Numbered from the stretch's first letter, positions 1 through 5,912 are shown. The stretch: DNA of 20,836 nucleotides from JBNJGT01 sp964473285 (GCA_964473285.1 CAYYOI010000027.1:1-20836), one strand, 5' to 3'. Notes: generated by a model from the sequence alone, not told the origin. Numbers and translations are program-made.

Positions 1-85
1 TGTTGGTTTTTTCTATTAATTCAGGAGTAGTTAAAACTCATCGGAGATACTGGAGGAGATTCGCTTGTCGCTATTCTTAAGTGCT

Positions 86-101
86 CGAAAAGTATTAAAA
101 A
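86..101 (+). promoter_or_regulatory. Putative archaeal promoter of the small-protein operon
   Basis: A purine-rich BRE-like stretch (cgaaaa) is followed by an A/T-rich box (tattaaaaa, 93-101). An archaeal start site about 26 nt downstream would fall near 123, just before the GAGGTG ribosome-binding site at 125-130, giving a very short leader. The box is weak and positions are inferred. Confidence 0.45.
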
Positions 102-134
102 TAAGAGGTTGCACAAATATAACAGAGGTGCAGT

Positions 135-854
135 ATGGGATTTATGAACAAACTATTAGGAAAAAAAGAGGAGCAACCTCAAGATACAGGAATGGAAATA
201 CCCCCGCCTCCAAATCTAGATCAAAATCAACAGGATCAAACTGGACAGGAAAATTTTGGAGGAATACCTCCAGGAAATCAACAAGGGGGAACACTGGGCC
301 AGCAATATCCACAGGACTTCGGAAACTTCTCTGGTACACAGGGCCAGCAGCCAGATATACCCTCCCCTCAGGAAACCTTTGGAGACCAGACAACCAACCA
401 AAATCAACAAGCATTTGAAAGTCCTCAACAACAAGGTGAAATACAACAACAGGATCAGCAATTTGAAACACCACAACAAGAAGGACAGGATTTCGCATTT
501 AATTCTGAACAAGAGACACAAGAATTTGATTCCTACCAGCAATCTGAACAAGAACCTAAACAATCTCAGTTTACAAGCAAGCAGAAGGTTGGAGAAAAAG
601 AATTCAAGAAGAGAAGGGAAGAGATCAGATTATCAGAAGAACCTCTTTTCACAAAGATTGAAGATTACAAAGCAATTCTGGAAGCATCCGACCACATGAA
701 ATCATCATTGAAAGATTGTGACGAGATACTCAAGCGCCTCAATGAGATAAAGGTTGAAGAGGACAAAGAGTATGAGAAATGGAAAAAGATGCTTCTGGAC
801 ACATACCGGAAGATCCATTACATTGACAGGACCTTCTTTGAACAAAAGCAGTAG
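135..854 (+). CDS. Gln-rich disordered protein with C-terminal helical domain
   Basis: A 239-residue soluble protein of unknown function. Residues 1-12 form a short basic head. Residues 13-150 are low-complexity, rich in Gln, Pro, Gly, Asn and Phe, with no hydrophobic segment, so likely disordered and prion-like in composition. Residues 155-239 are charged and helical and contain a domain (about 170-237) that recurs almost complete in the next gene: both have P-[LV]-F, an Ile-x-x-Tyr-Lys start, Asn-Glu-x-Lys, Trp, and an IDRT-x-FE ending. The ATG at 135 has a GAGGTG ribosome-binding site at 125-130. It is first in an operon with the next two genes (spacings 11 and 10 nt). I do not recognise a named family. 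A scaffold or assembly role is only a guess from the composition. Confidence 0.8.
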   Translation: MGFMNKLLGKKEEQPQDTGMEIPPPPNLDQNQQDQTGQENFGGIPPGNQQGGTLGQQYPQDFGNFSGTQGQQPDIPSPQETFGDQTTNQNQQAFESPQQQGEIQQQDQQFETPQQEGQDFAFNSEQETQEFDSYQQSEQEPKQSQFTSKQKVGEKEFKKRREEIRLSEEPLFTKIEDYKAILEASDHMKSSLKDCDEILKRLNEIKVEEDKEYEKWKKMLLDTYRKIHYIDRTFFEQKQ

Positions 855-865
855 GTGATACTAAA

Positions 866-1099
866 ATGACTCAAAAAGATGCACCAGTTTTCGTTAGGAT
901 TGATGAATACAAAGATGTATTGGATGTTATCGAACTGGTAAAAACAAAAATCAAAGAATCAAAAACAACGCTTGCTCGCATCAACGAACTCAAAAATACT
1001 GAAGATGCCGAGATTGAGACATGGACAAACGAACTGGATGAAGTTGAGCGAAAGATAGAGTTCATCGATCGCACACTGTTCGAACCAGAAGCATTTTAG
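866..1099 (+). CDS. Small helical protein, paralogue of upstream C-terminal domain
   Basis: A 77-residue protein made almost entirely of the domain that ends the preceding gene. Residues 7-77 align without large gaps with residues 170-239 of that protein, sharing Phe-x-x-Ile-x-x-Tyr-Lys, Arg-[IL]-Asn-Glu-[LI]-Lys, the Glu-rich stretch with a Trp, and IDRT-[LF]-FE. This is a stand-alone copy produced by domain duplication. It is predicted to be alpha-helical, probably a helical hairpin or coiled coil, with no signal peptide and no cysteines. The ATG at 866 is preceded by GGTGAT (854-859), which overlaps the upstream stop codon, so translation of the two is likely coupled. Function unknown; its partner may be the upstream protein through the shared domain. 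Confidence 0.8.
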   Translation: MTQKDAPVFVRIDEYKDVLDVIELVKTKIKESKTTLARINELKNTEDAEIETWTNELDEVERKIEFIDRTLFEPEAF

Positions 1100-1109
1100 A
1101 GTGGTGATT

Positions 1110-1517
1110 ATGGCCCCGGAAGATAGGAGTAAAAACGAAAAGCACATCTACTACATAGGGATTGAAGACCCAAAAGATTTGCAGAAAGAAGTTCTTAGTG
1201 TAGCAAAAGGTACGATCGTGACTCTCAAGAATTACGAGAAGTTAAAGCATGGAAGAAAAGAAAAAGTTGAACTTTTCAGCAAACTCAAGCAGGATGTGCA
1301 ACAGATTAACCATCTTCTAGGTAAACTTAACACCTTAATGCCGGAAACCAAATTAAGGCACTTACCACATAAAGAGAAAAAAGAAGAGAAAAAGCCAGAG
1401 CCTAAGAAAGAGACAAAGCCTAAAGAGAAGAAGAAAGCGAAAAAACCAGTCCAGTCAGAACTTGAGAAACTGGAAAACGAACTTCAGATGATTGAAAGCA
1501 AGCTTTCTGGCATTTAG
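1110..1517 (+). CDS. Lys/Glu-rich coiled-coil protein, unknown function
   Basis: A 135-residue protein from ATG 1110. Two GTG codons at 1101 and 1104 are in frame, but they form part of the GGTGAT ribosome-binding site (1103-1108), the same motif used by the neighbours, so ATG 1110 is preferred. Residues 10-85 have a mixed helical pattern starting with a short hydrophobic strand (YYIGIEDP). Residues 88-115 are a Lys/Glu/Pro-rich disordered linker, and the last 20 residues form a short heptad-like helix (Leu-Glu-x-Leu-Glu-x-x-Leu). It is the third gene of the operon. No known family recognised. The mixture of basic linker and coiled coil could bind nucleic acid or the two upstream proteins, but nothing visible proves either. 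Confidence 0.75.
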   Translation: MAPEDRSKNEKHIYYIGIEDPKDLQKEVLSVAKGTIVTLKNYEKLKHGRKEKVELFSKLKQDVQQINHLLGKLNTLMPETKLRHLPHKEKKEEKKPEPKKETKPKEKKKAKKPVQSELEKLENELQMIESKLSGI

Positions 1518-1520
1518 ACG

Positions 1521-1532
1521 AAAAATATTTAA
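1521..1532 (+). promoter_or_regulatory. TATA promoter, probably giving a leaderless mRNA
   Basis: The sequence aaaaatatttaa, with the TATA core at 1525-1532, lies about 27 nt before the ATG at 1556. No ribosome-binding site is present between them (only ttaaattcttctt), so transcription probably begins at or next to the start codon. The T-rich stretch 1535-1554 could also terminate the upstream operon. Confidence 0.6.
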
Positions 1533-1555
1533 ACTCTTTTTATTAAATTCTTCTT

Positions 1556-2485
1556 ATGAAAAAAATACTATTGCTAACTCTTCTTCTTACCGTTTTTCTC
1601 AGTGCATGCACACTTGACCGCTCAGAAGATACAGATGAGAATTATAGGTCCGGATCCCAGGGACTTTACATGCAATTTATGCCTAATATGCCCCCTTCTC
1701 AGATCTATGATGATGAAGAATTCAGTACAATGATTGAGATCCATAACAAAGGTGCCCATGACCTTGAAACAGGCTCCAACAGCCAGGTCTATCTTAGCGG
1801 GTTCGACAAGAATATCATAACAGGAGTCAATGAAGGAAAAGGGCTGATGGATCTAGAGGGAAAATCAATGTACAACAATCAAGGCGAATTCGCCACTGTA
1901 GAATTTGACGGTTCCATACAAAGTCTCGATGCAAGAAACATAGACAAGTATGATTTTAACCTGGTTGCAACAGGATGCTATAGTTACAAGACAATAGCTG
2001 AACCAACCGTATGTATAGATCCTGACCCTTATTCCACAACTGCAAAGAATAAGGCCTGCAACGCAAAAGTCAATCCCTCAGTAGGTTCTCAAGGGGCACC
2101 TATTGCAGTAAGCTCAATCGAGATGGAACCCCTGAAAGGCAGGACAAAATTCAAGATTCATGTTGACAATGTAGGTGGCGGAACTGTCTTCAGGCAAGGC
2201 TATTCGCATCTTACAAGCTGCAGCCCGTATAGTCCTGATGGTCTTCAATACAAGGACATAAATTATGTCACAGTAACCGCAGTAGAGACTGCAAACTCTG
2301 ATATAAGAGGGACATGCAGGCCGCTTGACAATGGAGAACTAAAACTTATAGACGGCCACGGCTACTTTGTCTGTGAAATCACAGGCCTTGCAGGTCCTGC
2401 CTATACAACCCCTTTAAGGATTGAGCTGGAATATGGCTATCGTCAGGAAATATCCAGACCTGTCACCATAATTGCCACTCCCTAA
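1556..2485 (+). CDS. Putative lipoprotein with two beta domains, copy 1
   Basis: A 309-residue predicted surface lipoprotein. Residues 1-17 form a hydrophobic signal peptide ending in a lipobox (LSAC), so Cys18 would be lipidated and the protein anchored on the outer face of the cytoplasmic membrane. Two beta-rich regions follow: roughly 35-145 (GLYMQFMPNMPP and a fairly conserved Ile-x-Asn-Lys-Gly turn, as in CARDB/Ig-like folds) and 185-309 (KFKIHVDNVGGGTVFR). Between them is a Cys-containing segment with CYSYKT, VCIDP and the following KACN. It is the tandem paralogue of the next gene, which has the same order of motifs. The start has no Shine-Dalgarno and fits a leaderless transcript. Function unknown; possibly substrate binding or envelope structure. 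Confidence 0.85.
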   Translation: MKKILLLTLLLTVFLSACTLDRSEDTDENYRSGSQGLYMQFMPNMPPSQIYDDEEFSTMIEIHNKGAHDLETGSNSQVYLSGFDKNIITGVNEGKGLMDLEGKSMYNNQGEFATVEFDGSIQSLDARNIDKYDFNLVATGCYSYKTIAEPTVCIDPDPYSTTAKNKACNAKVNPSVGSQGAPIAVSSIEMEPLKGRTKFKIHVDNVGGGTVFRQGYSHLTSCSPYSPDGLQYKDINYVTVTAVETANSDIRGTCRPLDNGELKLIDGHGYFVCEITGLAGPAYTTPLRIELEYGYRQEISRPVTIIATP

Positions 2486-2489
2486 GCAA

Positions 2490-2502
2490 AAACTTTATAT
2501 AA
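2490..2502 (+). promoter_or_regulatory. TATA promoter of second lipoprotein gene
   Basis: A consensus-like archaeal box (aaactttatataa; core tttatataa at 2494-2502) lies just after the stop codon of the first lipoprotein gene. A start near 2524 would place the strong AGGAGGT ribosome-binding site (2524-2530) at the very 5' end of the mRNA. The second lipoprotein can therefore be expressed independently of the first. Confidence 0.65.
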
Positions 2503-2537
2503 GGTTTATTCCAATAAAGAGATAGGAGGTTAAGATA

Positions 2538-3473
2538 ATGAAACAGGTATTAATACTCTTATTTTTGATGATTGTGATTACAGGCTGTTCTGATGGCGAT
2601 CAGGAAAGTGGTACAAAGACTGACCCTTTCATTGGAGGGGTCAAAGGCATAGATGTAAATTTTGCTGAAGGAAGCCCCCCTAAAGAAGTATATGACGGAG
2701 GAAGCAATCCATTTGAAGTCTCAGTCACACTGAAGAACAAAGGAGAATACACTGTAACAAGCGACAATGTATTGGTCACTCTCAGCGGTATCCTTCCTTC
2801 TGAGTTCGGAGTCAGCGAATCAGACCTCAAGAAACATCCTGAGGAAGACCTGCTAGCAACTGAAAAGAACGCCGAAGGAGGCACAATTGAAGGGCCACAG
2901 GTATACGTCACATTTGATAACCTTAATAGGCAGGAACAACTTGACGGAAACAAGGAATATCCTATCCGTGCTGATGTTTGCTATCTCTACCAGACAACAG
3001 CTGTAGCAGACATCTGTTTAAGAGAGAACAACCTTGACACGACAAAAGAAGGAGTATGCAATGTGAACGAACCAAAAGTGACCTATAATTCAGGAGCTCC
3101 TGTCCACATCACAGATTTTAAGGAATATCCAAGAGCAACAAACAAGGTAGGTTTCACATTCAAAGTAACCCACGTAGGCTCAGGAGAGATATTCAGAAAA
3201 GATAGTGAATGCTCAAAAGAACAGGAAGTGGATGAGAATAAGGTCTGGCTTGAACTAACAAGTGAATTTGAATCAGGCCTTAAGTGTAGCGGTCTTAGTG
3301 AAGGAGATGATACCAGTGGTTATGTCCGCCTCTACGACAGGTCACACCAGGTAAGCTGCACTCAGGAAGTAAGCACTCAAAGCGACTACCAGACACCTAT
3401 CAGGATAAAGGCAATCTATGACTATGAAGAAGAACAGACTGCAAACGTCCTGGTAAAACACGCAGTATCATAA
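2538..3473 (+). CDS. Putative lipoprotein with two beta domains, copy 2
   Basis: A 311-residue predicted lipoprotein and paralogue of the preceding gene. The signal peptide (1-16) ends in a lipobox (ITGC) giving Cys17. Shared features in the same order are GIDVNF-x-x-x-x-PP, a Val-x-Leu-x-Asn-Lys-Gly turn, Val-x-Leu-Ser-Gly, CYLYQTTA followed by a second Cys, VCNVN, a GAP tripeptide, and a final strand region with TPIRI. Overall identity is low, so the duplication is old. Unlike its sister it has a strong Shine-Dalgarno (AGGAGGT, 2524-2530) and its own TATA box. The 3' end overlaps the convergent phosphoesterase gene by 6 nt. Role unknown, presumably at the cell surface. Confidence 0.85.
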   Translation: MKQVLILLFLMIVITGCSDGDQESGTKTDPFIGGVKGIDVNFAEGSPPKEVYDGGSNPFEVSVTLKNKGEYTVTSDNVLVTLSGILPSEFGVSESDLKKHPEEDLLATEKNAEGGTIEGPQVYVTFDNLNRQEQLDGNKEYPIRADVCYLYQTTAVADICLRENNLDTTKEGVCNVNEPKVTYNSGAPVHITDFKEYPRATNKVGFTFKVTHVGSGEIFRKDSECSKEQEVDENKVWLELTSEFESGLKCSGLSEGDDTSGYVRLYDRSHQVSCTQEVSTQSDYQTPIRIKAIYDYEEEQTANVLVKHAVS

Positions 3474-3917
3474 AGGGATTATTTTTCCTTTTCTTTTTCT
3501 TGTATCGTATAAAGCGCAACTAGCTCCATTCTTAGGTTTTGCCGGACTTCCCGGATTTATATGAAGACCTCCATTAACAGTTGCAATACTTGAGCGGTGA
3601 GTATGCCCAGAACACACCACATCAAATCCTCCATCAAGCAATTCTGACAATCGCGAATCATGCCCATGACAAGCGCCAATACGCACACCATCAATTGTCA
3701 TATCAAGGTATGGCTCATGAAACGTTACAGGGCCTTCCAGATTAAAATCACAATTCCCATACACCCCCTGCACATTCAGATTCCTGCACATCTCAACAAT
3801 TGCCGAGTTTGTCCAGTCTCCGCAATGTATGATCATATCACAATCAGAAAGAATCTCAAGCACTTTCCTGAATCTTTCCTCATTACTATGTGTATCAGAT
3901 ACGATTCCTATTAGCAT
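3468..3917 (-). CDS. YfcE/MJ0936-like metallophosphoesterase
   Basis: A 149-residue cytoplasmic phosphodiesterase-type enzyme, close to the usual size of the family (about 160). All metal-site motifs of the calcineurin-like fold are present: Asp8-x-His10 (SDTH), Gly33-Asp34, Gly54-Asn55 (GNCD in place of the usual GNxD), His84-x-His86 (CHGHD) and Gly104-His105-x-His107 (GHTH). Members of this family use two divalent metals to cleave phosphodiester bonds; the natural substrate is usually unknown. The last residues (KRKGKIIPL) are unusually basic and are encoded by the T-tract that probably terminates the convergent lipoprotein gene, with which the gene overlaps by 6 nt. The start ATG is at 3915-3917 with an A/T-rich box about 25 nt upstream. 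Confidence 0.93.
   Translation of the reverse strand: MLIGIVSDTHSNEERFRKVLEILSDCDMIIHCGDWTNSAIVEMCRNLNVQGVYGNCDFNLEGPVTFHEPYLDMTIDGVRIGACHGHDSRLSELLDGGFDVVCSGHTHRSSIATVNGGLHINPGSPAKPKNGASCALYDTRKRKGKIIPL
3479..3502 (+). terminator. T-tract terminator embedded in convergent gene
   Basis: Runs of T broken by C (attatttttccttttctttt) start 6 nt after the stop codon of the second lipoprotein gene. Archaeal RNA polymerase terminates at such U-rich tracts. The same bases, read on the other strand, encode the Lys/Arg-rich tail (KRKGKII) of the phosphoesterase. Confidence 0.5.
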
Positions 3918-3935
3918 ATCTCAATAGAATCCATA

Positions 3936-3948
3936 CTAATTAAAAAAG
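3936..3948 (-). promoter_or_regulatory. Weak A/T-rich promoter for the phosphoesterase
   Basis: On the minus strand, acttttttaatta lies centred about 25 nt before the ATG at 3917. This fits a leaderless or nearly leaderless transcript. The region is generally A/T-rich, so the match is not very specific. Confidence 0.35.
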
Positions 3949-3977
3949 TTTATTCAAAAAATTACCACCCTAGAAAT

Positions 3978-3993
3978 CAAAAAACTTTATATA
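3978..3993 (+). promoter_or_regulatory. TATA promoter of the DAHP synthase leader
   Basis: A good archaeal promoter: A-rich BRE region (caaaaaa) followed by ctttatata (3985-3993). The expected start site is about 4011-4016, which coincides with the overlapping ATG codons at 4012 and 4016. DAHP synthase itself begins at 4233, so the mRNA would carry a leader of about 220 nt, far longer than any other leader in this window. Confidence 0.65.
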
Positions 3994-4015
3994 GTCACAA
4001 GACCTACCAATATGT

Positions 4016-4057
4016 ATGCCAAAGAGACAGTTTATCTCATTCAGGTTCTTTTGGTAG
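4016..4057 (+). CDS. Putative 13-residue aromatic leader peptide
   Basis: An ATG at the predicted transcription start opens a 13-codon frame, MPKRQFISFRFFW, with the Trp codon immediately before TAG. Five of the last eight residues are Phe or Trp. It sits directly downstream of the TATA box and upstream of an aromatic-pathway enzyme, the layout of an amino-acid-sensing leader peptide. It would be translated as a leaderless mRNA. The competing ATG at 4012 opens a different frame of 62 codons that runs into the second leader peptide. Whether either ATG is used depends on the exact 5' end. Short T-rich frames give Phe easily by chance, so this one alone would be weak evidence. Confidence 0.4.
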   Translation: MPKRQFISFRFFW

Positions 4058-4059
4058 CT

Positions 4060-4089
4060 GTGCCGCTGGCACCCTCATTTTCTCAGGTG
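4060..4089 (+). promoter_or_regulatory. Mutually exclusive pairings between the two short frames
   Basis: GTGCC (4060-4064) and GGCAC (4068-4072) form a 5-bp hairpin with a 3-nt loop just after the first stop codon. CACC (4070-4073), which shares three bases with that hairpin, can instead pair with GGTG (4086-4089), inside the ribosome-binding site of the second short frame. The alternatives are visible in sequence; their use in regulation is inference. Confidence 0.35.
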
Positions 4090-4095
4090 ACATAT

Positions 4096-4200
4096 ATGAG
4101 ACAAGAAAAAAGACTAAAGAAACGATGCGTTCGAGATAGTTGTCAAAATTCAATCCAGTCTCTCTACTTCTTTAGATACTTTCACTTTTGGCGGCAATAA
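4096..4200 (+). CDS. Putative 34-residue aromatic leader peptide of DAHP synthase
   Basis: A 34-codon frame with its own AGGTGA ribosome-binding site (4085-4090), five bases before the ATG. The N-terminal half is basic (MRQEKRLKKR). The C-terminal end is SLYFFRYFHFWRQ, in which residues 24-32 hold two Tyr, four Phe, one Trp and one His among nine positions. The stop codon is 32 nt before the DAHP synthase ATG. This is the composition expected of a leader peptide whose translation reports Phe, Tyr and Trp tRNA charging, as in bacterial phe and trp leaders. The frame also extends upstream in phase to ATG 4012, giving a 62-residue alternative with a hydrophobic N-terminus; a small membrane protein is therefore possible. 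I prefer the leader reading because of the Shine-Dalgarno, the aromatic cluster, and the pairing of these codons with the next ribosome-binding site. Confidence 0.55.
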   Translation: MRQEKRLKKRCVRDSCQNSIQSLYFFRYFHFWRQ

Positions 4201-4228
4201 ACATTCTCAGTAATTAACAAAAAGGTGA
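4182..4228 (+). promoter_or_regulatory. Possible helix hiding the DAHP synthase ribosome-binding site
   Basis: TCACTTTT (4182-4189) can pair with AAAAGGTGA (4221-4228 plus the flanking A): eight consecutive pairs, one of them U-G, covering the GGTGA of the DAHP synthase ribosome-binding site. The upstream strand is the His30-Phe31-Trp32 coding part of the leader peptide, so a ribosome paused on the preceding Tyr/Phe codons would cover it and expose the site. The helix is A/U-rich with a 31-nt loop, so stability is marginal. Confidence 0.4.
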
Positions 4229-4232
4229 TAGT

Positions 4233-5312
4233 ATGATAATCCAAATGAAACATAACACTACAGATGAAGATATGCAAAAAACAACTGCAAGATTGAATGA
4301 ATTAGCAAAAGAAACAGATTCAAAGATACATTACCGTACAGTGTATGGTGAAAAGCTGCCTGTGATAGCAGTGAAAGGATCAGCAAGCGAGATAGCTCGT
4401 ATTTCAAAAGAGCGTCTGGAACAACTGGAAGCTGTAGAGAAGATTATTCCTGTTGTTGACAGTTATAAGCTTGCGTCAAAAAAGTACAGGAAAGATACCC
4501 GTATAGTAAAGAATAATGGCCTAGAGATTGGCAACGGACGCCTCTACATAGCCGCAGGACCTTGTGCTGTGGAAACCGAAGAACAAATCATACAGGCTGC
4601 AAAAGACGCAAAAGAAGCTGGAGCAGACATGCTTCGGGCAGGCGCATACAAACCCCGTACAAGCCCTTATTCGTTCCAGGGACATAAGGAAAAAGGGCTA
4701 CGCATGCTCAATCTTGCAAAACAAGAGACCGGCCTTCCAATAGTGACAGAGATAACTGACCAGAGAAATATAGATCTCTACTTGATTCATGGTGTTGACG
4801 TATTCCAGGTTGGCGCAAGAAACTGCCAGAACTACGATCTGCTGACTGCACTCTCAGACAAGCTTAAGGGAAGCGACAAGGCAATCCTCTACAAGAGAGG
4901 GCCGGCAACATCCCTGGAAGAATTTATCCAGGGCGCTGAATACCTTTTATCAGGGGACGTGCAAAACGTCATGCTTTGCCTGCGTGGAATTAAAGGGACT
5001 GACAACAAATACACCAGAAACAGCATCGACACAGGAGATGTCGCTGTTCTCTCAAGCCGATGCAACCTGCCAATAATCTATGATCCAAGCCATGCATCTG
5101 GAAAGAGAGATCTGGTATACAGCACCGCCCTTGGAGCCATAGGTCACGGAGCCCACGGCCTGATGATCGAAGCCCATCCAAACCCAGAAGACGCATTAAG
5201 TGACGGACCTCAAAGCCTTTACTCTAAAAGCGACACAAAAGAAGGCCTGGCAAGATTGGTTAATGACGCAAGAGAATTCTATGACATGAGAAGGCAGATC
5301 AGCGAGAGGTGA
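4233..5312 (+). CDS. aroF: DAHP synthase, type I-beta with regulatory domain
   Basis: 3-deoxy-7-phosphoheptulonate synthase (359 residues) condenses phosphoenolpyruvate and erythrose 4-phosphate, the first step of the shikimate pathway, in the cytoplasm. The N-terminal 75 residues form a ferredoxin-like domain (MIIQMKHNTTDEDM), as in the Thermotoga maritima enzyme, where it mediates feedback inhibition by Tyr and Phe. A TIM barrel follows with AAGPC (Cys111), KPRTSPYSFQG (140-150), GARN, DPSHASG (His287) and EAHPNPEDALSDG. Cys111, His287, Glu313 and Asp324 match the four metal ligands of the Thermotoga enzyme in spacing. The ATG at 4233 has AGGTGAT at 4223-4229. It is preceded by a 220-nt leader encoding aromatic-rich peptides and abuts the convergent oxidoreductase gene with no spacer. 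Confidence 0.97.
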   Translation: MIIQMKHNTTDEDMQKTTARLNELAKETDSKIHYRTVYGEKLPVIAVKGSASEIARISKERLEQLEAVEKIIPVVDSYKLASKKYRKDTRIVKNNGLEIGNGRLYIAAGPCAVETEEQIIQAAKDAKEAGADMLRAGAYKPRTSPYSFQGHKEKGLRMLNLAKQETGLPIVTEITDQRNIDLYLIHGVDVFQVGARNCQNYDLLTALSDKLKGSDKAILYKRGPATSLEEFIQGAEYLLSGDVQNVMLCLRGIKGTDNKYTRNSIDTGDVAVLSSRCNLPIIYDPSHASGKRDLVYSTALGAIGHGAHGLMIEAHPNPEDALSDGPQSLYSKSDTKEGLARLVNDAREFYDMRRQISER

Positions 5313-5879
5313 TCAATAAAATTTTTTTCCTTTTTTCCAGACTTTTTCTTTTATACGCTGCACTCTCTCTTCAGAAGCGGACTCGATCATGCCAAATGCC
5401 GTAGAACGAATAGGCCGCACTCCACAAAAATTCAGATTTGCTTTCATCACCTTGTATCCTGGAGATCCCAACCACCAATAGTAAAACACTGGAGCTCCCA
5501 TTGTAAATATAAGATGAGCAGATTTTCCCTTCAAAAGCTTCTTCCAGGTATACTTTCCTGTGTACTTGAATGCAAACTCAGGTAATATAGCCCGGTCAAA
5601 AAAACCCTTCAACAACGCAGGAAAACTTTCCCACCAGTTCGGATACACAAACACCAGGTGATCTGCCCATTTGATTGCCTTTTGCGCTTCAATAAGGTCT
5701 GGTTCCAGCTCCTGGATCTTTTTGTAACCCTTATGCAATATAGGATCAAAACGCAACTCTCCCAGGTACAGTTCCTTCACCCTTGCTCCACCTGACTTCG
5801 CACCTTTGACATATTGTCCCATTAAATTTTTGCATAAAGAATTCTTATCAGGATGTCCAAGTATCACAAGAATATTCAT
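5313..5879 (-). CDS. Flavodoxin-fold NAD(P)H oxidoreductase (MdaB/KefF-like)
   Basis: A 188-residue member of the Flavodoxin_2 family: soluble FMN or FAD enzymes that pass two electrons from NAD(P)H to quinones or similar acceptors. The first strand and phosphate loop are clear (ILVILGHPDKNS, residues 3-14), followed by the diagnostic flavin-contact segment VYPNWWESFPALLKGFFDR (78-96) and the TMGAP turn (126-130), the equivalent of the TxG-loop near the isoalloxazine ring. The size is normal. The ATG at 5879 has a TATA-like box 27 nt upstream and no ribosome-binding site, so a leaderless mRNA is likely. It is divergent from the photolyase gene, another flavoprotein, across 41 nt; whether it supplies reduced flavin or electrons to photolyase is speculation. 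The exact acceptor cannot be told. Confidence 0.9.
   Translation of the reverse strand: MNILVILGHPDKNSLCKNLMGQYVKGAKSGGARVKELYLGELRFDPILHKGYKKIQELEPDLIEAQKAIKWADHLVFVYPNWWESFPALLKGFFDRAILPEFAFKYTGKYTWKKLLKGKSAHLIFTMGAPVFYYWWLGSPGYKVMKANLNFCGVRPIRSTAFGMIESASEERVQRIKEKVWKKGKKFY
5322..5353 (+). terminator. T-tract terminator embedded in convergent gene
   Basis: Three successive T runs (ttttttt, tttttt, ttttt-c-tttt) begin 10 nt after the DAHP synthase stop codon, with no strong hairpin. They are the template for the Lys-rich tail of the convergent oxidoreductase. This is a typical archaeal U-tract terminator, placed inside the neighbouring coding sequence. Confidence 0.55.
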
Positions 5880-5901
5880 AATTACAAAAAAAGATTAAGG
5901 A

Positions 5902-5912
5902 GTTTATATTTT
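5902..5912 (-). promoter_or_regulatory. TATA promoter of the oxidoreductase gene
   Basis: On the minus strand, aaaatataaac is centred about 27 nt before the ATG at 5879, implying a leaderless transcript. The same A/T block is only 14 nt from the divergent photolyase start, too close to serve it. A weaker box (aagattaa, 5891-5898) would fit the photolyase. The two promoters therefore overlap within 41 nt. Confidence 0.5.

Noticed and set aside
65..418. Frames overlapping the Gln-rich gene on both strands
   Set aside because: They are low-complexity shadows of the Gln codons. The gene at 135 has the ribosome-binding site and the conserved C-terminal domain.
1101..1109. GTG start codons at 1101 and 1104 for the third small gene
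   Set aside because: These bases form the GGTGAT ribosome-binding site for the ATG at 1110.
3660..3914. 84-codon frame opposite the phosphoesterase
   Set aside because: It lies entirely antisense to a gene with all catalytic motifs intact and has no promoter or ribosome-binding site.
4012..4200. A single 62-residue protein with a hydrophobic N-terminus
   Set aside because: Possible, but the internal ATG at 4096 has its own good ribosome-binding site, the aromatic cluster is at the end of the frame, and the ATG at 4012 lies at or before the predicted transcript start. Kept as the main alternative to the leader peptides.
5903..5911. TATA box for the photolyase on the plus strand
   Set aside because: It is only about 14 nt before the start codon, too close for an archaeal promoter. 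It fits the divergent oxidoreductase gene instead.
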